Assembly: GCA_947488845.1 (NCBI GenBank)
Contig: CANLBM010000009.1
Location: 1 to 64,000, forward strand
DNA length: 64,000 nucleotides
Source of the DNA: an uncultured Sphingomonadaceae bacterium
Lineage (GTDB): Bacteria > Pseudomonadota > Alphaproteobacteria > Sphingomonadales > Sphingomonadaceae
Direction: 5' to 3'
This document shows, piece by piece, positions 44,680 to 53,230 of this stretch. The position numbers and the translations under genes are program-made. Each line of letters starts with the position of its first letter. Position 1 is the first letter of the stretch. The notes under the pieces are model-generated. The model saw nothing but the letters and a program-made list of their open reading frames with translations. It did no database searches and was not told where the DNA came from.

Positions 44680-45066
44680 TCAGTCTTTGACAATATGTTC
44701 GCGGAACCATGAGGCGAGGTCGCCTTCCGGGAGTTCGCCGGCTGCGAGGGTTTCAATTGCGGCCACAAGTTCCGGATCGCTCGCGCCCAACGAATATCCG
44801 TTCATATTGAGAAAAGTTTCACTAACCACCGCTGCAGTGCGCTTGTTGCCGTCGACGAAGGGATGATTGCTTGCAATACCAAGGGCATAGGATGCAGCCA
44901 GCGCTGCGGCATCGGGTGTGCTATAGCTCGCCAGATTTTGCGGGCGTGCCAGAGCGCTTTCAACCAGAGTTACATCGCGAACGCCTTGCGGCCCGCCGTG
45001 ATCGTGCAACTGCTCCTGATGCGCAGTGAGCGCCACCACCGTTTGTATCCAGATCCAGTCAGCCAC
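44680..45066 (-). CDS. doc: Doc-family toxin (Fic fold)
   Basis: Toxin of 128 residues with the Fic/Doc core HPFVDGNKRTA near residue 68, matching the Doc signature HxFx(D/N)GNKR. Doc of phage P1 phosphorylates elongation factor EF-Tu and stops translation. The start is GTG (45066), two bases after the antitoxin stop, as expected of a toxin-antitoxin operon. The partner here is an AbrB-type protein rather than Phd. The pair interrupts the expected cobS-cobT order. Confidence 0.9.
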   Translation of the reverse strand: MADWIWIQTVVALTAHQEQLHDHGGPQGVRDVTLVESALARPQNLASYSTPDAAALAASYALGIASNHPFVDGNKRTAAVVSETFLNMNGYSLGASDPELVAAIETLAAGELPEGDLASWFREHIVKD

Positions 45067-45068
45067 GT

Positions 45069-45320
45069 CTATTTGGCAAGTTCGCGAAGCGCCTTTTTGC
45101 GTCGCTTCATAACCTCGCGAGCCGCCGCCATCTGTTTCTCGAATTCCGGGTCATGCGGCTTAAGGACGAAACCATCGCCATCCGGAACGATAGTCAGGCT
45201 ATCGCCTTGCTGCACACCCATCCGGTCCAGTAAATCCTTGGGCAGGATTATGCCGGTGGAATTGCCGATTTTAACCAACTTAAGCGCATGGCCAGCCGGC
45301 ACTGGGGTCATCTTGTTCAT
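45069..45320 (-). CDS. AbrB/MazE-type antitoxin
   Basis: Antitoxin of 83 residues with an N-terminal SpoVT-AbrB DNA-binding swapped-hairpin (ALKLVKIGNSTGIILPKDLL, DRMGVQQGDSLTIVPDGDGF) and a charged helical tail (FEKQMAAAREVMKRRKKALR) that should wrap the Doc toxin. The ATG at 45320 is preferred; the longer frame to 45362 is not typical. An inverted stretch around 45320-45335 (CGTCTGTATGAACAAG region) may be its own operator. The protein should repress the operon together with Doc, as in similar modules. Confidence 0.88.
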   Translation of the reverse strand: MNKMTPVPAGHALKLVKIGNSTGIILPKDLLDRMGVQQGDSLTIVPDGDGFVLKPHDPEFEKQMAAAREVMKRRKKALRELAK

Positions 45321-45394
45321 ACAGACGTTATAACGAAAGCACGGAATGAAGGCAATTGTCATTCAAGGCAGCAAGCGAGGACCCGCCGTAAGCT

Positions 45395-46384
45395 CTAACT
45401 CCCCATCACGCTTTCCGGCAGATCTTCGCCGAACACCCGCTGATAATATTCCGCCACCAGCATCCGTTCCGCTTCGTCGCATTTGTTGAGGAAGGAGAGG
45501 CGGAAGGCGAAGCCGATATTCTTGAAGATCGCGGCATTTTGCGCCCAGCTGATTACCGTCCGGGGGCTCATTACCGTGGAAATGTCTCCGTTGATGAAGC
45601 CTTGCCGCGTCAGCTCGGCAACCTTGATCATATTTTCGACCGTCTGGTCGCCGGCATCCGGTACTTTCGACAGGATCACCTTCGCTTCGGTCGCGGCCGG
45701 CAGATAGTTCAATGTCACGACGATATTCCAGCGATCCATCTGGCCCTGGTTGATCTGCTGCGTGCCATGATAGAGCCCGCTGGTGTCGCCGAGGCCGACC
45801 GTGTTGGCGGTCGCGAACAGGCGGAAATAGGGGTTGGGGCGGATCACGCGATTCTGATCGAGCAGGGTCAGCTTGCCTTCCGCTTCCAATATCCGCTGGA
45901 TCACGAACATCACGTCGGGGCGACCGGCATCATATTCGTCGAACACCAATGCGGTTGGCGTCTGCAATGCCCATGGCAGCAGGCCTTCACGGAATTCGGT
46001 AACCTGCTGGCCGTCCTTCAAGACAATCGCATCGCGCCCGACCAGATCGATCCGGCTGATATGCGCGTCGAGGTTGATCCGGATGCAGGGCCAGTTGAGC
46101 CGTGCGGCAACCTGTTCGATATGGGTCGATTTTCCGGTGCCGTGATAGCCCTGGACCATCACCCGGCGATTGAACGCGAAGCCGGCGAGAATCGCCGTCG
46201 TGGTTTCCGGATCGAAAACATAGGAGGGGTCGAGATCGGGAACGCGTTCGTCCTTCACGCTGAACGCGGGGACCTGCATGTCGAGATCAATACCAAATAT
46301 TTCGCGCGCATCGACCATCTTGTCGGGTGCATCCATTATGGTTTCGCCACTGGTGTCGGAATTGGTATTTGGTATCTCAGTCAT
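45395..46384 (-). CDS. cobS: Cobaltochelatase CobS subunit (AAA+ ATPase)
   Basis: AAA+ ATPase of 329 residues that with CobT powers cobalt insertion by CobN. Walker A is GYHGTGKST (79-87), Walker B is VFDEYD (147-152); the [15 protein letters not shown] sensor-1 segment and [10 protein letters not shown] follow. The sequence is typical of CobS. The ATG at 46384 follows GAAGGGCG; the frame is open from 46405. In many alphaproteobacteria bolA, a J-domain gene, cobS and cobT are contiguous; here the J-domain gene precedes cobS but cobT is displaced by about 3 kb. Confidence 0.95.
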   Translation of the reverse strand: MTEIPNTNSDTSGETIMDAPDKMVDAREIFGIDLDMQVPAFSVKDERVPDLDPSYVFDPETTTAILAGFAFNRRVMVQGYHGTGKSTHIEQVAARLNWPCIRINLDAHISRIDLVGRDAIVLKDGQQVTEFREGLLPWALQTPTALVFDEYDAGRPDVMFVIQRILEAEGKLTLLDQNRVIRPNPYFRLFATANTVGLGDTSGLYHGTQQINQGQMDRWNIVVTLNYLPAATEAKVILSKVPDAGDQTVENMIKVAELTRQGFINGDISTVMSPRTVISWAQNAAIFKNIGFAFRLSFLNKCDEAERMLVAEYYQRVFGEDLPESVMGS

Positions 46385-46408
46385 GTTCGCCCTTCGAAAT
46401 TGCACATC

Positions 46409-46510
46409 CGTTAGCCCAAGCCCCTATCATCGGGCCTGTCGAAACACGTTCCTCAAAATCGACAGGCGCCGAGGACGTGAAGCGTCCCTCGACAAGTTCA
46501 GGACCAACGG
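46409..46510. repeat. Interspersed repeat, family C degenerate copy
   Basis: CCGTTAGCCCAAG at the left and CCTCGACAAGTTCAGGACCA plus ACGG at the right match the ends of the family C element at 47137-47211, with CCTGTCGAAAC and CGACAGG inside. It sits between cobS and the J-domain gene. Confidence 0.65.
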
Positions 46511-46521
46511 GAATTGGATTC

Positions 46522-47133
46522 TCATCGAAAATCCGGTGATTCCTTAAGCTGCGTATAGGCCTCGATCACATTTGCCAACTGTTTCTCGTGGCTGCGGTCA
46601 CCACCGTTGCGATCGGGATGATATCTGCGGACCAGCGCGGAATAGGCGCGGCGGATGTCACTACGGCCTATGGACCCGGCGTCACTGTCGCCAAGCCCTA
46701 GCGTCTTCAGCGCTTTCTGGTCTGCGCGAGAGATAGCGGGTCCCGAGGTCTGGCGGCGGTTGAGACCGCCCGCAAATCGTGCGCCGATGGCATCCAGCGG
46801 GTCGGTAAAATCCGCCCATGCCGGTTGTGCACCGGCCCCGCCGTCATAGACTCGTCGCGTCGAGTCCCATCCGCGCACCGGATGTTGCGCGTCGAAAATC
46901 TGCTCCGCATCCATGCCGGCGAAATAGTCATAGCCCTGGTTGAACTCGCGGACATGGTCGAGACAGAGCCAGCGATATTCGCCGGGGCCGTCGGAGCGGC
47001 GGCCACTGCCGTAAATCGGCGGTGCGCGGAATTCGCCTGCCTCGGTACAACCCTCGATGGTGCATGGCTGGCCCTCGGTTTCGACGCGGCCATGAAAGCG
47101 GTTGGGTTTTCTCTTGGGGGAAGTTTCAGTCAA
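46522..47133 (-). CDS. J-domain (DnaJ-like) protein
   Basis: Protein of 203 residues with a C-terminal J domain (about 145-198; DIRRAYSALVRRYHPDRNGG with the HPD loop) that should stimulate an Hsp70 partner. The N-terminal half carries a possible zinc site (CTIEGC and WLCLDHVREFN). Such proteins sit beside cobS in many alphaproteobacteria, perhaps aiding the CobST complex or linked to BolA. The start is a TTG at 47133, placed just inside the edge of a family C repeat; no better start is visible downstream. Confidence 0.88.
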   Translation of the reverse strand: MTETSPKRKPNRFHGRVETEGQPCTIEGCTEAGEFRAPPIYGSGRRSDGPGEYRWLCLDHVREFNQGYDYFAGMDAEQIFDAQHPVRGWDSTRRVYDGGAGAQPAWADFTDPLDAIGARFAGGLNRRQTSGPAISRADQKALKTLGLGDSDAGSIGRSDIRRAYSALVRRYHPDRNGGDRSHEKQLANVIEAYTQLKESPDFR

Positions 47134-47136
47134 ATT

Positions 47137-47211
47137 CCGTTCGGGCTGAGCTTGTCGAAGCCAGTCTGTCCTTTGTATTGAAACGCCCTTCGACAGGCTC
47201 AGGGCGAACGG
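47137..47211. repeat. Interspersed inverted repeat, family C
   Basis: Arms CCGTTCGGGCTGAGCTTGTC plus GAAG (47137-47160) and CTTCGACAGGCTCAGGGCGA plus ACGG (47188-47211), 24 bp each with two or three mismatches. It occupies the divergent promoter region of the J-domain and BolA genes. Another copy is at 61547-61616. Confidence 0.9.
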
Positions 47212-47247
47212 TTATAGTCTATGTCGAAAAAGCAATATGGAGATTCG

Positions 47248-47523
47248 ATGCCCAAAGGTCCAGTCCACAGCGAGATTGAAAAAAGGCTCACCGCCGAACT
47301 CGCGCCGATATCGCTTGTCCTGACCAATGACAGCGCCAGCCATCAGGGCCATGCCGGTGATGACGGCAGCGGGGAATCGCATTTTTCCGTCGATATCGAA
47401 TGCGCCGCGTTTGCCGGCCAGTCCCGGCTCAACCGCCAGCGGATGGTCAACAAGGCGCTGGGCGACCTGATGCGCGACAAGGTCCACGCGATGGTGATCA
47501 AGGCGAGGGCACCGGGGGAGTGA
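47248..47523 (+). CDS. bolA: BolA family protein
   Basis: BolA/IbaG-fold protein of 91 residues. The family pattern IEKRLTAELAPISLVLTNDSASHQGH and the C-terminal LVNKAL-type helix with HAMVIKARAP are clear. BolA proteins bind the glutaredoxin GrxD and [2Fe-2S] clusters and affect morphology and stress responses. ATG 47248 is chosen for GGAG seven bases upstream; the frame opens at 47221. It is divergent from the J-domain gene across a family C repeat. Confidence 0.93.
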   Translation: MPKGPVHSEIEKRLTAELAPISLVLTNDSASHQGHAGDDGSGESHFSVDIECAAFAGQSRLNRQRMVNKALGDLMRDKVHAMVIKARAPGE

Positions 47524-47585
47524 ATTTGAGCCTCTTCCCGCGAGGGAGAAGGTTTGACGGGTAACGCAACGAGAGGAAGGACGTC

Positions 47586-47951
47586 ATGATCGACAAAGTC
47601 AATCTGGCCGACGCCTTCGCCGGTTTCTCCGACCACTGGTCCCCAAAAGTCGCCGGCGAGATCAACGACGCGCAGCTGAAGCTGGTCAAGTTTGAGGGCA
47701 AGTTCGACTGGCATCATCACGAACAGGAAGACGAGCTGTTCCTGGTGGTGAAAGGCGTGATGCGCATGGGACTTCGCACCGGCGCCATCGATGTCGGGGA
47801 AGGGGAGTTTATCATCATCCCGAAAGGCGTCGAGCATTGCCCGGAAGCTTTGGCTGGCGAGTGCCATGTGCTGCTGCTGGAGCCGAAATCTATCCTGAAC
47901 ACCGGTAATGTGATAACAGAGAAAACCGTCAGAGAATTGGACAAGCTATGA
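47586..47951 (+). CDS. Cupin-domain protein
   Basis: Single-domain cupin of 121 residues. Motif 1 is FDWHHHEQEDELFLVVKG (two or three His plus Glu as metal ligands) and motif 2 is PKGVEHCPEALAG. Such small cupins bind a divalent metal but their reactions vary. AAGGACGTC precedes the ATG. Its stop overlaps the start of the pirin gene by four bases, so the pair is coupled. Confidence 0.9.
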   Translation: MIDKVNLADAFAGFSDHWSPKVAGEINDAQLKLVKFEGKFDWHHHEQEDELFLVVKGVMRMGLRTGAIDVGEGEFIIIPKGVEHCPEALAGECHVLLLEPKSILNTGNVITEKTVRELDKL

Positions 47952-48841
47952 CCACCATCACGCAAACCATCACCCCGACCACCCATGATCTGGGCGAGTT
48001 TGAGGTCCGTCGGGTGCTGCCGTCGCGCCATCGGCGGATGGTGGGGCCGTTTATCTTTGTCGACGAATTTGGTCCGGCGACGCTGCCGGAGGGACCGGGT
48101 ATGGCCGTGCGGCCGCATCCGCATATCAATCTGGCGACGGTGACCTATTTGTTCGAAGGCGCGATCGACCATCGCGACAGTCTGGGCACCTTTGCGACAA
48201 TCCGGCCGGGCGCGGTCAACCTGATGACCGCGGGCAGCGGGATCGTCCATTCCGAGCGATCACCCGCGGATATGCGGGACAAGCCCAAGCCGATGTTCGG
48301 GATGCAGACATGGCTGGCCTTGCCCGATGGCAGGGAAGAGATCGATCCGGCGTTCGAGAATGTCGCGAAGGACGATTTGCCGCTGATCGAGGATGGTGGC
48401 GCGAAGGCGCGGGTTATCATGGGCAGCCTCTGGGGGCAGACGGCACCGACCACCTGTCATGCGGAAACCATATATGCCGACATCCTGCTCTACGCCGATG
48501 GCGCGATCCCGATCGACGCCGAGGCCGACGAGCGGGCGGTGATGCTGGTCGACGGCGAGGCTGCACTGGATGGCGTGCCGTTGGAAAAATATCTGCTCTA
48601 TGTGATCGCGCCGGGGGCGAAGGTCTCGCTTTCATCGCGGTCCGGTGGCCGGGCGATGCTGCTCGGTGGCGAGGCCTTTACCAGCGAGCGCCATGTCTGG
48701 TGGAATTTTGTCTCGTCGAGCAAGGAACGGATCGAACAGGCCAAGGCCGACTGGTTCGAGGGGCGCTTTCCGGTAGTGCCGGGCGATCGCGACGAGTTTA
48801 TTCCGCTGCCGGTGGGTCAGCCGAAGACGGTTACGGATTGA
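47948..48841 (+). CDS. Pirin family protein
   Basis: Two-cupin pirin of 297 residues, cytoplasmic. The metal site is visible: MAVRPHPHINLATVTYLFEG, HRDSLG and SGSGIVHSERSP give three His and a Glu. Pirins bind Fe and can act as quercetin 2,3-dioxygenase or redox sensors; the substrate is not known. It is coupled to the upstream cupin gene. A long structured repeat follows its stop. Confidence 0.93.
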   Translation: MTTITQTITPTTHDLGEFEVRRVLPSRHRRMVGPFIFVDEFGPATLPEGPGMAVRPHPHINLATVTYLFEGAIDHRDSLGTFATIRPGAVNLMTAGSGIVHSERSPADMRDKPKPMFGMQTWLALPDGREEIDPAFENVAKDDLPLIEDGGAKARVIMGSLWGQTAPTTCHAETIYADILLYADGAIPIDAEADERAVMLVDGEAALDGVPLEKYLLYVIAPGAKVSLSSRSGGRAMLLGGEAFTSERHVWWNFVSSSKERIEQAKADWFEGRFPVVPGDRDEFIPLPVGQPKTVTD

Positions 48842-48847
48842 GGGAGT

Positions 48848-49006
48848 CCTCGCCCTTAGGGAGAGGCGACAAGCCTTGGCAATTCATCGCCTCAGGCGCA
48901 GTCGGTGAGGGATTTTGCCCGCCCGATAAGGTGGAACCCCTCACCGAGTTTCGCTAGTCCGCACGCGGACAAGCTTCACTTGCCTCGCCCTATGGGAGAG
49001 GGCAAT
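48848..49006. repeat. Structured repeat, family E
   Basis: Outer arms CCTCGCCCTTAGGGAGAGG and CCTCGCCCTATGGGAGAGG flank an inner pair TCGGTGAGGG (48911-48920) and CCCCTCACCGA (48936-48946) and a CGCACGCGGAC hairpin. It would fold into a branched RNA. It fills the gap between the two convergent genes at 48842-49023. A short related piece lies at 47526-47560. Confidence 0.75.
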
Positions 49007-49023
49007 CCCCGCATGCTATCCTG

Positions 49024-50079
49024 TTAGCCTTCTAGCCACTCGACCCACGCGCCATGGGCATGGGCGCTGCCCAGCAAGACCGGTTCTTCGCCGCCCGGCC
49101 AATAGCGGATGACCAGTTCATGTCGGAAAGTCTTGCGGTTGGTTTCCAGTGACATCCAGGCGAGCGGCTTGTCCGCTGTTGCCGCTTTGCCTGCCGTCTC
49201 CATCGCCGCAGTAATCCGGTCCTTGGTTGCCTGCGGCAGATATTGCCAGACAATCGAATGCATCAGCACCCGGGTTACGCCGCTTTCCTGCGGCCGGGTC
49301 AGCTGTGCTTCGGTCCAGTCAGCGGCGTCGGCCTTCACCAGATCGGGCGGGCTCTGTATGGCCAGCGCAATCGAGGCCTCCATCCGCTCGAACCGAGCGG
49401 GCATTTCCGGCCAGATATAGCCCTTGAGTCGGGCTGCGGTTTCGGCGTCGGTGAGATCGATCGGATTCTGGTCGCAGCCGCGAATGCTGACGATCTCGAC
49501 CGGTGCTTGCGGGGGCGGGGGGCCGCGCCATTCCGGCTTGATCCGCATCGGCGAATCCTCCGGCCCGGCAAGGACGCCGTTCAGGTCATAATGATAGCGC
49601 TCCATCATCGTGTTGACGCCGGCGCTGGCGCCGAGTTCGAGAAGTTCGAATCGCGGCCCGACACGCTTCGAAAGCCAGAGCAGTCCGGCCATGAAACTCG
49701 CTGACCGTCCGGATTCGTTGGTCTGGGGCGGACTGTCGAACCACGGCAGCAATTGCTTGTCATGGTCGGCGACGACATCTCCGACGAGACGATCAATCGC
49801 ATCCTGATCCGTCACTCGGCCTTCGTAGATCTCGGCCAGACGGGGTTCCCGGCCGCTGAGATAGAGATGGTGGAGGCCGCCGGTGAGGCGCAGCGGCATC
49901 GCGTCTTCCAGCGGTTTTCCCGGCCAGTGGGCGATTTTTTTTCCGCAGGCAGTCGGGCCGTTGATCAGAGCCAATTGGGCGATGATGATGGATGCTGTTA
50001 CCGGCGCATCGTTGCGCAGACAATGTTCCGCCTGACCGCGCATTCCCTGCGCGATATCTTCAACGTCCAAAATATCCAT
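49024..50079 (-). CDS. DUF2332 family protein
   Basis: Cytoplasmic protein of 351 residues belonging, by its overall sequence, to DUF2332: an N-terminal [15 protein letters not shown] segment, [18 protein letters not shown], then [12 protein letters not shown] and a Rossmann-like half with [12 protein letters not shown]. The ELGASAGVN turn resembles a methyltransferase motif I, but no substrate is known. ATG 50079 is preferred to 50097 as AAGGG lies upstream. It is divergent from hisG with 45 bases between starts. Confidence 0.8.
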   Translation of the reverse strand: MDILDVEDIAQGMRGQAEHCLRNDAPVTASIIIAQLALINGPTACGKKIAHWPGKPLEDAMPLRLTGGLHHLYLSGREPRLAEIYEGRVTDQDAIDRLVGDVVADHDKQLLPWFDSPPQTNESGRSASFMAGLLWLSKRVGPRFELLELGASAGVNTMMERYHYDLNGVLAGPEDSPMRIKPEWRGPPPPQAPVEIVSIRGCDQNPIDLTDAETAARLKGYIWPEMPARFERMEASIALAIQSPPDLVKADAADWTEAQLTRPQESGVTRVLMHSIVWQYLPQATKDRITAAMETAGKAATADKPLAWMSLETNRKTFRHELVIRYWPGGEEPVLLGSAHAHGAWVEWLEG

Positions 50080-50124
50080 AACTCGTTGCCCTTTCATCTG
50101 CGAACCCGTAAAGCCGCGGCCACC

Positions 50125-50775
50125 ATGGCCAAACCACTAATCTTTGCAATTCCGAAAGGGAGGATTCTCGACGATGCCTTGCCGCTCCTGGAGCAGGCGG
50201 GGATCGTGCCAGAAGACGCCTTTTTTGACAAGTCCAACCGCAGTCTGAAATTCGCGACCAATCTGCCACATATGTCGATCATCCGGGTGCGGGCGTTCGA
50301 TGTGGCGACCTTTGTTGCCCACGGCGCGGCGCAAATCGGGATTGTCGGGTCCGACGTGATCGAGGAATTCGGCTATAGCGAGCTTTACGCGCCGGTTGAT
50401 CTCGGCATCGGGCGCTGCCGGCTGTCGCTGGCGCAACCGAAGGATGACGCGGAGCAGGTGGGCAATATATCCCATCTCCGGGTCGCCACGAAATATCCCA
50501 ACCTCACCAGCCGCTATTTCGAGAGCAAGGGTATCCAGGCGGAATGCGTGAAGCTGAACGGCGCAATGGAGCTGGCGCCCTCGTTGGGCCTGTCGCGGCA
50601 TATCGTCGATCTGGTCGAATCGGGCAGCACGCTGAAAGCCAATGCTCTGGTGGAGACCGACCGGATACTGGATATCTCCGGCCGGCTGGTCGTCAACCGC
50701 GCGGCTTTCAAGATGCGCAGCGCCGAACTGACGCCGCTGGTGCAGAAATTCCGCGAACTGGCAGGGCAGGTCTGA
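50125..50775 (+). CDS. hisG: ATP phosphoribosyltransferase, short form
   Basis: First enzyme of histidine synthesis, joining ATP and PRPP. At 216 residues it is the short form, which lacks the C-terminal regulatory domain and requires HisZ. The signature [20 protein letters not shown], the [11 protein letters not shown] loop and the PRPP motif [17 protein letters not shown] are present. ATG 50125 is the family start; the upstream open frame is not used. hisZ is not in the window. hisD follows after a family D repeat. Confidence 0.96.
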   Translation: MAKPLIFAIPKGRILDDALPLLEQAGIVPEDAFFDKSNRSLKFATNLPHMSIIRVRAFDVATFVAHGAAQIGIVGSDVIEEFGYSELYAPVDLGIGRCRLSLAQPKDDAEQVGNISHLRVATKYPNLTSRYFESKGIQAECVKLNGAMELAPSLGLSRHIVDLVESGSTLKANALVETDRILDISGRLVVNRAAFKMRSAELTPLVQKFRELAGQV

Positions 50776-50798
50776 TGCCGATGGTTAACATATCTCGG

Positions 50799-50908
50799 CC
50801 CTCCTCTTCAGAGGAGGGGATCAAGGGGTGGTGGCGATGCCGTGGCATCGCTCGCGTCAGCGACAGGCGGCACCAAACCACCCCAACCCCTCCTTTGAAA
50901 AGGAGGGG
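50799..50908. repeat. Structured repeat, family D copy 2, between hisG and hisD
   Basis: Left hairpin CCCTCCTCTTCAGAGGAGGG (50799-50818), central palindrome CGATGCCGTGGCATCG (50835-50850), right hairpin CCCCTCCTTTGAAAAGGAGG plus GG (50887-50908). GGGGTGG (50825-50831) can pair with CCACCCC (50878-50884), giving a cloverleaf-like fold. The right arm contains AGGAGG seven bases before the hisD ATG. Confidence 0.9.
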
Positions 50909-50913
50909 CTAAG

Positions 50914-52209
50914 ATGGTTCTTCGACTTTCTATTTCTGATGCTGACTTCGACCGGTCGTTTGACGCGCTGGTCAATGCCCGGCGCGAGGCGGATGACGAT
51001 GTTTCGGCCGATGTGCGGGCGATCATCCGCGATGTCCGGGATCGCGGCGATGAAGCGGTTGCGCAGCTGACCGGCAGGTTTGACCAGCATGATCTGGAGC
51101 AGACCGGCTGGCGGGTGGACAAGGCCGAATCAGTCGCTGCATTGGAAGATTTGGAAGCATCTTTGCGGGTTGCGCTGGAGCTCGCGGCCTTGAGAATTCG
51201 TGATTATCATGAAGGGCAAGTCCCTGATAACAGGGACTATATGGATGACGCCGGCGTGCGCATCGGCGCTCGCTGGAACGGCGTCGAGCGCGCGGGCATC
51301 TATATTCCCGGTGGCCGCGCGGCCTATCCCTCTTCGGTGTTGATGAACGCCATTCCGGCCAAGGTTGCCGGTGTCGAGCGGATCATCATGGTGACCCCGG
51401 CACCCGGCGGTTACATCAATCCCTTGGTTCTGGCCGCTGCCGAACTGGCCGGAGTCGATGAAATCTGGCGGATCGGCGGCGCGCAAGCGGTGGCAGCGCT
51501 GGCCTATGGCACGGAAAAAATTGCACCGGTCGATGTCATCACCGGGCCCGGCAACGCCTGGGTGGCCGAGGCGAAGCGGCAGGTGTTCGGTGTCGTCGGT
51601 ATCGACATGGTCGCTGGCCCCTCGGAAATCGTGGTGGTTGCGGACGGCAGGAATGATCCTGACTGGATCGCCGCCGACCTGCTCAGCCAGGCCGAGCATG
51701 ATCCGACCAGCCAGTCCATTTTATTCACAGATGATATTAATTTTGCTGATCAAGTCTCTGAAAAAGTTAATGAACAATTGGCAGTCCTTGCGACTTCCGC
51801 AACCGCGACGACCAGCTGGAATGACAATGGCGCGATCATCATTGTCGACCGGCTGGAACGGGCAATTCCTCTGGTCGACCGGCTGGCTGCCGAACATCTG
51901 GAGCTCGCGGTCGATGAGCCGGAAGCCATGTTCAAGAAGATTCGCCATGCCGGTTCGGTGTTTCTCGGTCGCCACACGCCCGAGGCCGTCGGTGATTATG
52001 TCGCCGGCCCCAACCATGTATTGCCGACCGGAAGACGGGCGCGTTTCTCGTCGGGCCTTTCGGTGACCGATTTCATGAAACGCACCAGTTTCATCCACTG
52101 CGATGAACAGGCTCTTCGCAATATTGGCCCGGCTGCGGTCGCGCTGGCAGAGGCGGAGGGCTTGCCAGCCCATGCCGCCAGCGTACAGAAGCGGCTCGAC
52201 CGGCGCTGA
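50914..52209 (+). CDS. hisD: Histidinol dehydrogenase
   Basis: Zinc enzyme of 431 residues oxidising L-histidinol to histidine with NAD. The signature IGARWNGVERAGIYIPGGRA, the GPGNAWVAEAKRQVFG and the zinc-ligand set (DLLSQAEHDP, GPNHVLPTG) are present. Its Shine-Dalgarno (AGGAGG, 50901-50906) is provided by the repeat upstream, seven bases from the ATG. In the same operon as hisG and, downstream, the DUF1993 and nusB genes. Confidence 0.97.
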   Translation: MVLRLSISDADFDRSFDALVNARREADDDVSADVRAIIRDVRDRGDEAVAQLTGRFDQHDLEQTGWRVDKAESVAALEDLEASLRVALELAALRIRDYHEGQVPDNRDYMDDAGVRIGARWNGVERAGIYIPGGRAAYPSSVLMNAIPAKVAGVERIIMVTPAPGGYINPLVLAAAELAGVDEIWRIGGAQAVAALAYGTEKIAPVDVITGPGNAWVAEAKRQVFGVVGIDMVAGPSEIVVVADGRNDPDWIAADLLSQAEHDPTSQSILFTDDINFADQVSEKVNEQLAVLATSATATTSWNDNGAIIIVDRLERAIPLVDRLAAEHLELAVDEPEAMFKKIRHAGSVFLGRHTPEAVGDYVAGPNHVLPTGRRARFSSGLSVTDFMKRTSFIHCDEQALRNIGPAAVALAEAEGLPAHAASVQKRLDRR

Positions 52210-52232
52210 CAATCAGCAGAAAGAAAAGACTC

Positions 52233-52757
52233 ATGACCATTTCATTATATGATGCCGTAATTCCAACCCAGTTGCAGATCATCGCAGCCGTCCGAGAGCT
52301 GGTCGATGAAGCGAAAGCCCATTGCGAAGAAAAGGGCATGGCGCCGGAAGAGATTATCGGCGCACGGCTGATCGAGGATATGCAGCCATTTTCCTATCAG
52401 GTAAAATGCTGCCGCGAGCATTCGCTGGGCGCGATTGAGGCTGTGCGGGAAGGCGTGTTTACGCCAAGTCTGGCCGCGCCACCGACTGACTGGGCCGGTC
52501 TGTATGAAAAGCTCGACGAAGCAAAAGCCGGGCTGGAAGCGGTCAGCGAAGCCGAGATGTCCGGATTTGTCGGCCAGCATATGGAATTCCGGTTCAAAGA
52601 TGCCGTGATGCCTTTCACCGCCGAGAATTTCCTGTTGAGCTTTGCCCAGCCGAATTTCTATTTCCATGCCACGACGGCCTATGATCTGCTCCGCGAGCGC
52701 GGGCTGCGGATTGGCAAACGTGATTTTCTCGGCATGCCGCGGATGAAAAGAGCATGA
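52233..52757 (+). CDS. DUF1993 family protein
   Basis: Protein of 174 residues with the DUF1993 pattern: an amino-terminal LYDAVIPTQLQIIAA helix, GARLIEDMQPFSYQVKCC and the C-terminal LPNFYFH-like block (AQPNFYFHATTAYDLLRERG) ending IGKRDFLG. The family is a DinB-like four-helix bundle of unknown function. Here it is between hisD (24 bases) and nusB (four-base overlap), so it belongs to a house-keeping transcript. Confidence 0.85.
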   Translation: MTISLYDAVIPTQLQIIAAVRELVDEAKAHCEEKGMAPEEIIGARLIEDMQPFSYQVKCCREHSLGAIEAVREGVFTPSLAAPPTDWAGLYEKLDEAKAGLEAVSEAEMSGFVGQHMEFRFKDAVMPFTAENFLLSFAQPNFYFHATTAYDLLRERGLRIGKRDFLGMPRMKRA

Positions 52758-53200
52758 CCGCAAAATCGACATCCCGATCCGCCGCCAGGCTGGCAGCCGT
52801 CCAGGCGCTGTTCCAGCACCAGATGGAAAAAACGCCGGTACCGAAACTGATCAAGGAATTTCATGATCATCGTCTCGGCAAGGAAATCGAGGATGAGCAA
52901 TATCACCCGGTCGAGCGCGACTTTTTTGATGATCTGGTCATTGGCGTGACATCGCGCCAGACGGAAATCGACGAACTGGTGGCTTCGAAACTGGCCTCGG
53001 GCTGGACGCTGGGGCGTCTCGACAAGACGATGGTCCAGATACTGCGCTGCGGAACATTTGAATTGGTCGCATATGACGACGTACCGATCGCAACGGTAAT
53101 TGACGAATATCTCGACGTGGCGCATGCCTTTTTCAACAAGAAGGATGCCGGTTTCGTCAACGGACTGCTCGACAGTATAGCGAAACAGGTCAGGGGCTGA
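52754..53200 (+). CDS. nusB: Transcription antitermination factor NusB
   Basis: All-helical NusB of 148 residues, which with NusE (S10) binds the boxA RNA to promote antitermination of rRNA operons. The ARLAAVQALFQ start, FFDDLVIGVTSRQTEID and the RCGTFELVAYDDVPIATVID plus FVNGLLDSIAK segments are typical. The ATG overlaps the DUF1993 stop by four bases. Essential in most bacteria. Confidence 0.95.
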   Translation: MTAKSTSRSAARLAAVQALFQHQMEKTPVPKLIKEFHDHRLGKEIEDEQYHPVERDFFDDLVIGVTSRQTEIDELVASKLASGWTLGRLDKTMVQILRCGTFELVAYDDVPIATVIDEYLDVAHAFFNKKDAGFVNGLLDSIAKQVRG

Positions 53201-53230
53201 ACAATACCCCTGTTGCCATAGGGGAAAATA

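Noticed and set aside
50799..50908. The cloverleaf-like fold between hisG and hisD as a tRNA or tRNA-like leader
   Set aside because: It lacks the T-loop GTTCGA and D-loop consensus and the acceptor-stem and CCA features; it matches a dispersed repeat instead.
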